Origin: Flavobacterium sp.
GTDB taxonomy: Bacteria > Bacteroidota > Bacteroidia > Flavobacteriales > Flavobacteriaceae
Length of the DNA stretch: 6,991 nucleotides
Assembly: GCF_021151785.1 (NCBI RefSeq)
Contig: NZ_JAGKWP010000114.1
Span: 1-6,991, forward strand
Reading direction: 5' to 3'
In this document: piece by piece, positions 1 through 6,669 of the stretch
Layout of the letters: every line of letters begins with the position of its first letter
Position numbering within the stretch: the stretch's first letter is position 1
Program-made: the position numbers and the translations under genes
The notes under the pieces: generated by a model
The model's database searches: none
The model's input: the letters and a program-made list of their open reading frames with translations, nothing else
Told to the model about the DNA's origin: nothing

Positions 1-127
1 ATAATAATCTATTTTTAACAAAGTATAATTTATGCTAAATATTTTTTAAAGATTAATACCATAATTTAATTTTTTTCTTTTTTTGATTAGATTATTCTGC
101 CTAAGTTCATAATTCATCTTTTTTAAT

Positions 128-135
128 TAAATTTG
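128..135 (+). promoter_or_regulatory. possible -7 promoter box of the 165-1439 gene
   Basis: TAAATTTG matches the Bacteroidota -7 consensus TAnnTTTG. It would place the transcription start near base 142 and give a leader of about 20 bases before the ATG at 165. No TTTG or TTG lies at the expected distance (about 19-21 bases) upstream, so only half of the promoter is visible and such a box is common by chance in AT-rich DNA. The rest of bases 1-164 is AT-rich with no gene, hairpin or repeat that I can support. Confidence 0.3.
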
Positions 136-164
136 TTTACTAACCATTTTTTGGACTTTTTGAT

Positions 165-1439
165 ATGAGTTTTGCACGAAAAATATATTTATTCATAAGC
201 CTATTAACTTTATTAGGTGTTAATGCTTCATCTGTTTTAGTTCCTATGGAGGCAGAAAGTCAGCAAAATCATCTTAAAGCTTATGGAATTACATATTGGG
301 CTTTAGCTAAAGGATATAAAGTAAACTGGTTATTGAACTATAGAGGAGGTGCGTTTTTGTTACCTGATGCAGATGATATTAGAAAGGAATGTCAAATAAG
401 AAGTGTTTCTTTTGAGATTTTATCTGATGGAAGTGCAAATGCTATTTTAGATGAAATAAATAGTCCATCTCAAAATATGGAAGCAGTTTTATTAGAAAAA
501 GCTCCAAAGATTGCTGTTTATACCCCAAAAGGAAAGCAACCTTGGGATGATGCCGTAACTTTAGTTTTGACTTATGCCGAAATTCCTTATACCGAGATTT
601 ATGATGAGGAAGTATTGAGTGATCAATTACTAATGTATGAATGGTTACATCTTCATCATGAAGATTTCACTGGTCAATATGGGAAATTTTTTGGAGCCTA
701 TCGAAATGCTCCTTGGTATATTGAACAGAAAAAAGAAGCTGAGGCGCTTGCCTCTAAATTAGGTTTTTCTAAAGTTTCTGATGAAAAGCGAGCTGTAGCT
801 ATAAAAATTAGAGATTATGTTATAGGTGGTGGCTTTATGTTTGCAATGTGTTCAGCTACAGATAGTTTTGATATTTCCTTGTCAGCAGAAGGTATTGATA
901 TTTGTGAACCTATGTTTGACGGGGATCCTAGTGATCCTAATTATCAATCGAAAATTGATTATAGTGCTACATTTGCTTTTAAGGATTATACTTTAGAGCG
1001 TAATCCGATGGTTTATGAGTTTTCAGATATTGATACTACTGAGGAACATGGAAAAGGAGCTATGAAAATGGAAAATGATTATTTTACTTTAATGGAATAT
1101 TCAGCAAAATGGGATCCAATCCCAACTATGTTGTGTCAAAACCATACCCAATTAGTTAAAGGCTTTATGGGACAAACCACAGCATTTAGGGCAGACAAAA
1201 TTAAATCGAATGTATTGGTAATGGGGGAATGCAAGATTAATGGTGAAGCTCGTTATATTCATGGAACTAAAGGAAAAGGTATGTTTACTTACTATGGAGG
1301 TCATGATCCTGAAGATTATCAACATAGAGTAGGAGATGCACCCACCGTTTTAGATTTGCATCCCAATTCGCCAGGTTATCGTCTAATTTTAAATAATGTA
1401 TTATTTCCAGCTGCGAAAAAGAAAAAATTAAAAACTTAA
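165..1439 (+). CDS. secreted Bacteroidota protein of the 'asparagine synthetase B'-named family; true function unknown
   Basis: This 424-residue protein belongs, as I recall it, to a highly conserved family in Flavobacteriia that databases label asparagine synthetase B. The name is not supported by what is visible: there is no catalytic Cys2 of an N-terminal glutaminase and no SGGxDS-type ATP-binding loop. Residues 1-21 look like a signal peptide (basic start, hydrophobic core about 7-18, cleavage possible after NA at 20-21), so it probably acts in the periplasm or outside the cell. Conspicuous blocks are a GGGxMFAMCSATDSFD stretch at 221-236 containing Cys229, a DGDPSDPNY loop at 252-260, and YGGHDPED at 377-384, followed by a conserved C-terminal block and a basic tail (KKKKLKT). 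A Cys followed much later by HxPE resembles the Cys-His-Glu order of glutamine-amidotransferase-like folds; that is inference only. It is a single plus-strand gene, convergent with rlmF. The start is the ATG at 165, which gives the intact signal peptide. Confidence 0.85.
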   Translation: MSFARKIYLFISLLTLLGVNASSVLVPMEAESQQNHLKAYGITYWALAKGYKVNWLLNYRGGAFLLPDADDIRKECQIRSVSFEILSDGSANAILDEINSPSQNMEAVLLEKAPKIAVYTPKGKQPWDDAVTLVLTYAEIPYTEIYDEEVLSDQLLMYEWLHLHHEDFTGQYGKFFGAYRNAPWYIEQKKEAEALASKLGFSKVSDEKRAVAIKIRDYVIGGGFMFAMCSATDSFDISLSAEGIDICEPMFDGDPSDPNYQSKIDYSATFAFKDYTLERNPMVYEFSDIDTTEEHGKGAMKMENDYFTLMEYSAKWDPIPTMLCQNHTQLVKGFMGQTTAFRADKIKSNVLVMGECKINGEARYIHGTKGKGMFTYYGGHDPEDYQHRVGDAPTVLDLHPNSPGYRLILNNVLFPAAKKKKLKT

Positions 1440-1470
1440 AAGTCTTTTTTGAATAGGTGAAAACTATACA

Positions 1471-2355
1471 TTAAAAATGCCAAGCCAAAATACGTGTAAT
1501 TTTATTGCCCTGATGCATTTCTATGGTTTCAAATTTCGCATCTAATTTTTTCAAAATACGGAAAAACTCTTTTAAGTGATCTTTTTTTGAAACTAATGTA
1601 GTAAACCATTTCACTTGATTTTTGAAGTGAGCACTTTCATAGATGTAATTAGTTATAAATGCTTTTTCACCGCCTTCATACCATAATTCATTATTTTGTC
1701 CACCGAAATTAAGAACTGGTTTTCCTTCCACAGCTTTACCTAAATTTTTTAATTTTCGCTTGGTACCTTCTGTTGCTGCTTCTCTAGAATCGTGGAATGG
1801 AGGATTGCAAATGGTACAATCAAACTTTTCGTTTTCTTGAATTATGTTTTTCAATATATTCCTTTTATTATCTTGAAAACGTATGGTGATGGCTTTTTGC
1901 AGATGATTCGCATCTATAATATTTTCTGCCGTAATTTTTGCAGGTTTATCAATTTCTGTTCCAACGAATGTCCATCCATAGGTTTTATGTCCAATAATAG
2001 GGTAGATGCAATTTGCCCCTGTTCCAATATCTAATATTTTTATACCACTTCCAGTAGGTAAAGTTCCATTAATGCCTTTTGCTAATAAATCTGCAACATA
2101 ATGAATGTAATCGACTCTTCCGGGAATAGGCGGAACTAAATTTGTTTTAGGTAACTCGTAATGATTAATTTGGTAATACTGTTTTAATAAGGCTTTGTTT
2201 AAAGCTCTTACTGCCTCGGGATTTGCAAAATCAACACTTTCATTCCCGTAAGAGTTGACAAAAACAAATGATTTCAATTCAGGATAAACCTCAATTAATT
2301 GCTTAAAATCATAGGGTGAATTGTGTTTATTTCTAGGATGCAAGGTTTTTGTCAT
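1471..2355 (-). CDS. rlmF: 23S rRNA (adenine(1618)-N(6))-methyltransferase RlmF
   Basis: RlmF transfers a methyl group from S-adenosylmethionine to N6 of A1618 of 23S rRNA (E. coli numbering), acting in the cytoplasm during ribosome assembly. The 294-residue protein has the family landmarks in order: LHPRNKHNSPYDF at 5-17, a VDFANPEAVRALNKALL block at 41-57, the PPIPGRVDYIH motif at 75-85, the SAM-binding ILDIGTGANCIYP loop at 107-119, the catalytic NPPF tetrad at 184-187 (CNPPFHDS), and LNFGGQNNELW..GGE near 215-230. Length is close to the E. coli protein of about 308 residues, and the match seems to run through the whole protein. The gene lies 28 bases downstream of the HAD phosphatase gene on the same strand, so the two may be co-transcribed. 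Its 3' end faces the plus-strand gene with a 31-base gap. The ATG at 2355 is chosen because the conserved HPRN motif follows immediately. Confidence 0.95.
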   Translation of the reverse strand: MTKTLHPRNKHNSPYDFKQLIEVYPELKSFVFVNSYGNESVDFANPEAVRALNKALLKQYYQINHYELPKTNLVPPIPGRVDYIHYVADLLAKGINGTLPTGSGIKILDIGTGANCIYPIIGHKTYGWTFVGTEIDKPAKITAENIIDANHLQKAITIRFQDNKRNILKNIIQENEKFDCTICNPPFHDSREAATEGTKRKLKNLGKAVEGKPVLNFGGQNNELWYEGGEKAFITNYIYESAHFKNQVKWFTTLVSKKDHLKEFFRILKKLDAKFETIEMHQGNKITRILAWHF

Positions 2356-2373
2356 GATTTGATATTTGTATTA

Positions 2374-2381
2374 CAAAATTA
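2374..2381 (-). promoter_or_regulatory. possible -7 box upstream of rlmF
   Basis: On the minus strand the short gap between the HAD gene and rlmF contains TAATTTTG, a match to TAnnTTTG, ending 18 bases before the rlmF start codon. No -33 element is present at the proper distance, and the leader would be very short. The box may be fortuitous; co-transcription with the upstream gene is an equally good explanation. Confidence 0.2.
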
Positions 2382-2383
2382 AG

Positions 2384-3181
2384 TTATTCTAAAATATTTT
2401 TTTGAATGAAATCAACTACGCCATTTTCGTCATTACTTTTGGTTTGATAAGAAGCTAAAGCTTTAATAGTAGAGTGGGCATTTTCCATAGCCACCGAATA
2501 AGTTGCTTGTTTAAATAATTCTAAGTCATTTAAATAATCACCAAAAACAAGTGTTTCCTCTTTTGAAATATGCCAAATAGTTTGCAGTTGTTCTAAAGCC
2601 GTACCTTTATTTATATTTAATTGCATTACATCTACCCAATAATAACCAGAAACTTTAATCTGGAACTCGGATGTAAATGCGGATAAATGCGGATAAATAT
2701 TTTCTTCTGCGCCATTAGGGTTGAATAACGCTATTTTAAAAAAGTCATCTTCCATAGACAAAACATCATCAACAATTTGATAGGCGTTATAAAATTCTTT
2801 AAAGAAAGAAACAAAATGGGCATCATGTTGTTCAATATAGGCTTGTTTTTTTCCACATAAAACTAGATATGTATTTGGTATAGTTCGGATAAATGAAATG
2901 ATTGAATTTAATTTAGCTTTAGGGATTTTATGAACCGCTATTTCAGTAGTATTAGAGGTAATAAAGGCGCCATTTTCTGCAACTATAGTCATGTTGTTGG
3001 TAAAATGTTTAAACTTGTCAATGATGCTATGATATTGACGTCCACTAGCCGCAACAAATTTGATGTTTTGGGCTTTCAAAAGTTTATAAATTTCTTCAAA
3101 ATTACCCGGTAACTGATGATTTGAATTTAATAAAGTACCATCCATATCAGATACTATTAACTTAATGTTTTTCAATTTCAT
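2384..3181 (-). CDS. Cof-type HAD-IIB family hydrolase (sugar-phosphate/cofactor phosphatase)
   Basis: This is a 265-residue cytoplasmic haloacid-dehalogenase-type phosphatase of the Cof/YbiV group, which usually dephosphorylates sugar phosphates, nucleotides or cofactor precursors; the substrate cannot be told from sequence. All four catalytic motifs are visible, counted from the start chosen here: motif I DMDGT with nucleophile Asp12 and Asp14, motif II Ser46 in AASGRQ, motif III Lys192 in NINKGTAL, and motif IV GDYLND with Asp215, Asn218 and Asp219. The C2-type cap domain lies between motifs II and III. The frame can be extended 12 codons to a GTG at 3217, but that codon sits in the loop of the terminator at 3200-3234 and the added residues (MSGFFIYHFKFK) are not family-like. 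The ATG at 3181 puts the DMDGT motif at residue 12, as is usual. No promoter of its own is evident between the terminator and the start, so expression may depend on read-through. A 10-base tandem repeat lies within the gene at 2675-2698. Confidence 0.9.
   Translation of the reverse strand: MKLKNIKLIVSDMDGTLLNSNHQLPGNFEEIYKLLKAQNIKFVAASGRQYHSIIDKFKHFTNNMTIVAENGAFITSNTTEIAVHKIPKAKLNSIISFIRTIPNTYLVLCGKKQAYIEQHDAHFVSFFKEFYNAYQIVDDVLSMEDDFFKIALFNPNGAEENIYPHLSAFTSEFQIKVSGYYWVDVMQLNINKGTALEQLQTIWHISKEETLVFGDYLNDLELFKQATYSVAMENAHSTIKALASYQTKSNDENGVVDFIQKNILE
2675..2698 (-). repeat. 10-base tandem repeat (2.4 copies) inside the HAD gene
   Basis: On the plus strand AAATGCGGAT occurs at 2675-2684 and again at 2685-2694, followed by a further AAAT. 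The period is not a multiple of three, so the two copies are read in different frames; they encode part of the cap domain around residues 161-169 (NIYPHLSAF). The reading frame stays open. Gain or loss of one unit would shift the frame. Confidence 0.75.
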
Positions 3182-3199
3182 TTTAAATTTAAAATGGTA

Positions 3200-3234
3200 A
3201 ATAAAAAATCCCGACACTGTCGGGATTTTTTATT
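3200..3234 (-). terminator. intrinsic terminator of the thrS-infC-rpmI-rplT operon
   Basis: A perfect inverted repeat has a GC-rich inner stem (TCCCGAC at 3209-3215 pairing with GTCGGGA at 3219-3225) around the three-base loop 3216-3218. The stem continues outward through A/T pairs to 3200 and 3234, for 16 pairs in all. It is flanked by A runs on one side and T runs on the other, so it has the form of a rho-independent terminator in both directions. It begins 32 bases after the rplT stop codon on the minus strand, as expected for the end of the operon, and lies 18 bases before the HAD start. Confidence 0.9.
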
Positions 3235-3266
3235 ATGGTAAGTAAGATAAATAAGTTAAACGTTTA

Positions 3267-3611
3267 TTACTTCACTTGATTTACGATAGCAGCGAATGCT
3301 TCAGGGTGATTCATAGCTAAATCAGCTAAAACCTTACGGTTTAATTCGATATTATTAGCTTTTAATTTACCCATAAATTGAGAATAACTCATACCGTGTA
3401 AACGAGCACCAGCGTTAATACGCATAATCCATAATGCACGGAAGTTTCTCTTTTTTTGCTTTCTGTCGCGGTAAGCATAGCTTAACGCTTTTTCAACTGC
3501 ATTCTTAGCTACAGTCCAAACGTTTTTACGTCTTCCAAAGTATCCTTTGGCAAGTTTCAATACTTTTTTTCTACGAGCTCTTGAAGCTACATGATTTACT
3601 GATCTTGGCAT
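3267..3611 (-). CDS. rplT: 50S ribosomal protein L20
   Basis: L20 binds 23S rRNA early in assembly of the large subunit; in E. coli it also represses its own operon by binding mRNA. The 114-residue length is standard. The long basic N-terminal extension (MPRSVNHVASRARRKKVLKLAKGYFGRRKN) and the globular rRNA-binding part with KRNFRALWIMRINAGARLHGMSYSQFM are plainly visible. It is the last gene of the thrS operon, followed by a strong terminator. The gap from rpmI is unusually long (153 bases). There is no Shine-Dalgarno site; the bases before the ATG are A-rich (AAAAAAAAGATTAAGAA), which is normal in Bacteroidota. Confidence 0.98.
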   Translation of the reverse strand: MPRSVNHVASRARRKKVLKLAKGYFGRRKNVWTVAKNAVEKALSYAYRDRKQKKRNFRALWIMRINAGARLHGMSYSQFMGKLKANNIELNRKVLADLAMNHPEAFAAIVNQVK

Positions 3612-3764
3612 TTCTTAATCTTTTTTTTGTAGTGAGGCGGTATTTCTACACTTTTTACTTTAATTTTTAGTAGCCTACTCCAGGGTTAATAAAATAATTT
3701 AAACCAAATAGTTATTCGTGTTATCCAAACAATAATTGTATGGCACTTTCACTATTTTAAACAA
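3612..3764 (-). other. 153-base rpmI-rplT intergenic region, possible L20 leader
   Basis: This gap within the operon holds no open frame worth calling. On the minus strand it contains an odd palindrome AGTAGGCTACT (about 3670-3680), a weak hairpin around ACAATAATTGT (3725-3743), and a six-base complementarity between TAGTGA near the start of the gap (plus-strand 3749-3754) and TCACTA near its end (3630-3635). Such pairing could form a leader structure ahead of rplT. In E. coli and in Firmicutes L20 regulates its operon through structured mRNA, but I cannot recognise either of those leaders here, so a regulatory role is only a suggestion. Confidence 0.3.
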
Positions 3765-3962
3765 TTACATCATTCTTAATTGTTCTTTTACACTTCTTTC
3801 GTCAGCACTATGTACTAATCCAGCATGTGTTAATGCTAATTTACGCTTTTTAGACTTCTTTGTTAAGATGTGACTTTTGTAAGCGTGCTTTCTTTTGATT
3901 TTTCCAGAACCTGTAACAACAAAGCGTTTTTTAGCTCCAGATTTAGTTTTCATTTTAGGCAT
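3765..3962 (-). CDS. rpmI: 50S ribosomal protein L35
   Basis: L35 is a small basic protein of the large ribosomal subunit. The 65 residues show the family pattern: MPKMKTKSGAKKRFVVTGSGKIKRKHAYKSHILTKKSKKRK, then a short C-terminal helix ending LRMM. Length is as usual for the family. It lies between infC (66 bases upstream) and rplT, the conserved order. AGGA at 3967-3970 on the minus strand sits four bases before the ATG and is the nearest thing to a Shine-Dalgarno site in the operon, though the spacing is short. Confidence 0.98.
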   Translation of the reverse strand: MPKMKTKSGAKKRFVVTGSGKIKRKHAYKSHILTKKSKKRKLALTHAGLVHSADERSVKEQLRMM

Positions 3963-4028
3963 CTTTTCCTAGGTATTTGTATTTATCTTACTTACTTTAT
4001 TTTAAATACTAAGTGCTTTTTCAAGAAC

Positions 4029-4586
4029 TTATTTTCCTTTTTTCTTAGGAGCAATATACATAATCATACGCTTTCCTTCAAGAACAGGTAAGGCTTCCAC
4101 TTTACCATATTCTTCTAAATCTTGAGCTAAACGTAATAATAATATTTGTCCTTGTTCTTTATAAATAATAGAACGTCCCTTAAAGAATACAAAAGCTTTT
4201 AATTTAGCACCATCTTGTAAAAACTTAACAGCGTTTTTCTTTTTGAATTCATAATCATGCTCATCAGTTTGAGGACCAAAACGAATCTCTTTAACTGTGA
4301 TTTGCGTTGATTTTGCTTTTAATTCTTTATCACGTCTCTTTTGTTCGTAAAGAAACTTTCCGTAATCAATAATTTTACAAACTGGTGGTTCAGCGTTAGG
4401 AGAAATCTCAACTAAATCTAATTCAAGCTCATCAGCCATTTTTAAAGCTTCTGATGTCTTAAAAATCCCTGGTTCTACGTTGTCACCCACAAGACGTACT
4501 TCCGGCACACGAATGTTATTATTAATTCGGTGTGCATCTTTTTTCTCTACGCGAGGTTGATAACCTCTGTTGTTTCTTATTGCTAT
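4029..4586 (-). CDS. infC: translation initiation factor IF-3, AUA start codon
   Basis: IF-3 binds the 30S subunit, keeps it apart from 50S and checks the start codon and initiator tRNA. The N-terminal domain (INNNIRVPEVRLVGDN..LDLVEISPNAEPPVCKIIDYGKFLYEQ), the charged linker (KRRDKELKAKSTQ), and the C-terminal domain (VKEIRFGPQTDEHDYEFKKKNAVKFL..KAFVFFKGRSI..) are all present. The first conventional start codon in frame is a GTG at 4508, but this would cut off the conserved INNNIR strand. Upstream the frame stays open to a stop at 4599-4601 with no ATG, GTG or TTG. Aligned with the usual Bacteroidota N-terminus MAIRNNRGYQPR, the initiator is the ATA codon at 4584-4586 (ATA GCA ATA AGA), giving 185 residues, a normal IF-3 length. 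E. coli infC uses AUU, and IF-3 there represses its own translation by discriminating against it; the same logic probably applies here. The start lies 39 bases after the thrS stop. Confidence 0.93.
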   Translation of the reverse strand: MAIRNNRGYQPRVEKKDAHRINNNIRVPEVRLVGDNVEPGIFKTSEALKMADELELDLVEISPNAEPPVCKIIDYGKFLYEQKRRDKELKAKSTQITVKEIRFGPQTDEHDYEFKKKNAVKFLQDGAKLKAFVFFKGRSIIYKEQGQILLLRLAQDLEEYGKVEALPVLEGKRMIMYIAPKKKGK

Positions 4587-4625
4587 GGCTCTAAAATTTT
4601 ATACCTAATAAATAGGTGGTTAAAC

Positions 4626-6566
4626 TTAAAATTGTTTTAATGTTTTATTTACTTCTTCATTTACTAAAGCAGCAAATTGTTCAATGGTCATACTTTCATT
4701 CCCTTTACCATCTTGACCATGACGACGTACAGAAATGGTTCCATTTTTCTCTTCTTCTTCACCTACAATCAACATAAACGGGAACTTTCTCACTTCCGCT
4801 TCTCTAATTTTCTTACCAATTGTTTCGTTTCGGTTGTCAATTAGGGCGCGAATTTCGTGATTTTCTAGCAAATCTAAAACTTTTTTTGCATAATTTTCAT
4901 ATTTCTCACTCAAAGACAGGATAATAGCCTGCTCAGGCATCAACCAAAGTGGGAAATTTCCACCAGTATGTTCCAATAAAATGGCAATAAATCGTTCCAT
5001 AGAACCAAATGGGGCTCTATGAATCATAACTGGTCGGTGCAATTCATTGTCGCTTCCTTTGTATGTTAAGTCAAAACGCTCAGGTAAGTTGTAATCAACT
5101 TGAATAGTTCCTAATTGCCAACTTCTTCCTAATGCATCCTTTACCATGAAGTCTAATTTCGGACCATAAAATGCGGCTTCTCCATATTCTACAACGGTAT
5201 TAAGACCTTTTTCTTTTGCAGCATTGATAATCGCATTTTCAGCTTTTTCCCAATTCTCATCAGATCCAATGTATTTTTCTGGCTTCTCTGGATCTCTTAA
5301 TGAAATTTGAGCAGTAAAATTCTCAAATCCTAATGAGCCAAACACATACAATACTAAATCAATAACGTTTTTAAATTCTTCGTCTAATTGATCAGGCGTG
5401 CAAAATAAGTGTGCGTCATCTTGAGTAAATCCTCTAACACGAGTTAATCCATGAAGCTCTCCAGATTGTTCATAGCGATAAACGGTTCCGAATTCAGCAT
5501 AACGTTTCGGTAAATCTTTGTAAGACCATGGTTTTGCATTGTAAATTTCACAATGATGCGGACAGTTCATGGGTTTTAATAAAAACTCTTCTCCTTCAGC
5601 TGGTGTATGAATGGGCTGAAAACTATCTGCTCCATACTTAGCGTAATGACCAGAAGTAACATATAGTTCTTTTTGTCCTATATGTGGAGAAACAACTTGT
5701 TCGTATCCGGCTTTTTTCTGTGCTTTTTTCAAAAATTGCTCTAAACGATCGCGTAAAGCAGCTCCTTTTGGTAACCAAAGCGGTAAACCTTGACCTACAC
5801 GTTGTGAAAAATGGAATAAATCCAACTCTTTTCCAAGCTTACGGTGGTCACGTCTTTTAGCTTCTTCTAATAATTCTAAGTAATCGGTTAAGTCTTTTTG
5901 TTTAGGGAATGAAATACCATAAACACGAGTTAACTGTTTGTTTTTTTCATCACCTCTCCAATACGCACCCGCTACAGATAAAATTTTCATAGCTTTAATA
6001 ATGCTTGTATTTGGAATGTGACCGCCTCTACATAAATCAAAAAAGTTAGAGTGATCACAAAAAGTTATCGTACCGTCTTCTAAATTCGATATTAATTCTG
6101 TTTTATATTCATTGTCTTTATATATAGATAAAGCTTCAGCTTTAGAAACAGGACGCATTTTAAATTCGTGCTTCTCTCTAGAAATTTCTAAAACACGATC
6201 TTCAACTTTTTTAAAATCGGCCTCAGTTATTTTTTGATCACCAAAATCTACATCATAATAAAAACCATTGTCAATTGCTGGTCCTAGTGTTAATTTGATT
6301 CCTGGGTATAATTCTTCTAATGCCTGAGCCATTACGTGTGAAGTAGAATGCCAAAATGCTTTCTTTCCCTCTTTATCATTCCAAGTATATAAAACAAGAT
6401 TACCATCCGTGGTCAACTCGGTCGATGTTTCAATTGTTATGGTATTGTAAGAAGCTGAAATTACATTTCTAGCCAAACCTTCGCTAATACTTTTAGCAAC
6501 ATCCATAGGAGTTACACCTGGTGCAAACTCCTTCACCGAACCATCGGGTAAAGTAATTTTAATCAT
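4626..6566 (-). CDS. thrS: threonyl-tRNA synthetase
   Basis: ThrRS charges tRNA(Thr) with threonine using ATP and removes mischarged serine. The 646 residues contain every bacterial domain: TGS domain about 1-61, second N-terminal editing domain with HSTSH (His73, His77) and CRGGH (Cys179, His183), class II catalytic core from about 245 to 540, and the C-terminal anticodon-binding domain to the end. The zinc ligands of the active site appear as Cys335 (MNCPHH), His386 (DDAHLF) and His516 (MIHRAPFGSMERF). Motif 2 is seen as YRYEQSGELHGLTRVRGFTQDD at 363-384. Length is typical. It is the first gene of the thrS-infC-rpmI-rplT operon and has its own promoter at 6591-6621. The start at 6566 gives the canonical MIKITLPDGS beginning. 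There is no T-box or other long leader: the predicted untranslated region is about 18 bases and A/T-rich. Confidence 0.98.
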   Translation of the reverse strand: MIKITLPDGSVKEFAPGVTPMDVAKSISEGLARNVISASYNTITIETSTELTTDGNLVLYTWNDKEGKKAFWHSTSHVMAQALEELYPGIKLTLGPAIDNGFYYDVDFGDQKITEADFKKVEDRVLEISREKHEFKMRPVSKAEALSIYKDNEYKTELISNLEDGTITFCDHSNFFDLCRGGHIPNTSIIKAMKILSVAGAYWRGDEKNKQLTRVYGISFPKQKDLTDYLELLEEAKRRDHRKLGKELDLFHFSQRVGQGLPLWLPKGAALRDRLEQFLKKAQKKAGYEQVVSPHIGQKELYVTSGHYAKYGADSFQPIHTPAEGEEFLLKPMNCPHHCEIYNAKPWSYKDLPKRYAEFGTVYRYEQSGELHGLTRVRGFTQDDAHLFCTPDQLDEEFKNVIDLVLYVFGSLGFENFTAQISLRDPEKPEKYIGSDENWEKAENAIINAAKEKGLNTVVEYGEAAFYGPKLDFMVKDALGRSWQLGTIQVDYNLPERFDLTYKGSDNELHRPVMIHRAPFGSMERFIAILLEHTGGNFPLWLMPEQAIILSLSEKYENYAKKVLDLLENHEIRALIDNRNETIGKKIREAEVRKFPFMLIVGEEEEKNGTISVRRHGQDGKGNESMTIEQFAALVNEEVNKTLKQF

Positions 6567-6590
6567 TTTATATTTTTATTTAACAAAGTG

Positions 6591-6621
6591 CAAATATAGA
6601 ACAAAGCGTTTTTACATACAA
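6591..6621 (-). promoter_or_regulatory. Bacteroidota-type promoter of the thrS operon
   Basis: On the minus strand TATATTTG (6591-6598) is an exact match to the -7 consensus TAnnTTTG, and TTG (6619-6621) lies 20 bases upstream, the usual distance for the -33 element (TTTG, here ATTG). Transcription would begin near 6584, about 18 bases before the thrS ATG. This is the only place in the window where I find both promoter elements at proper spacing. Confidence 0.65.
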
Positions 6622-6623
6622 TA

Positions 6624-6661
6624 TATATATAGGTATAAAATTGCACATTATATATAGGTAT
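6624..6661 (-). repeat. two 13-base direct repeats upstream of the thrS promoter
   Basis: The sequence TATATATAGGTAT (plus strand) occurs at 6624-6636 and again, identically, at 6649-6661, a centre-to-centre distance of 25 bases. The inner copy ends only two bases upstream of the -33 element. The position suits a binding site for a regulator, but the AT-rich composition also allows a chance duplication. Confidence 0.6.
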
Positions 6662-6669
6662 TTTTTTAG

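Noticed and set aside
1429..1450. Possible terminator between the convergent genes
   Set aside because: ACTT and AAGT flank only a two-base spacer and the arms are otherwise A and T runs with a mismatch. This is too weak to call, although a T run follows.
1792..2034. Plus-strand open frame inside rlmF
   Set aside because: It is antisense to the SAM-binding and NPPF region of a clear RlmF and has no family resemblance.
2930..3112. Plus-strand open frame inside the HAD gene
   Set aside because: Antisense shadow of well-conserved HAD sequence.
3870..4091. Plus-strand open frame across rpmI and the infC 3' end
   Set aside because: Antisense shadow of two ribosomal/translation genes; phenylalanine- and serine-rich because it is opposite lysine-rich coding.
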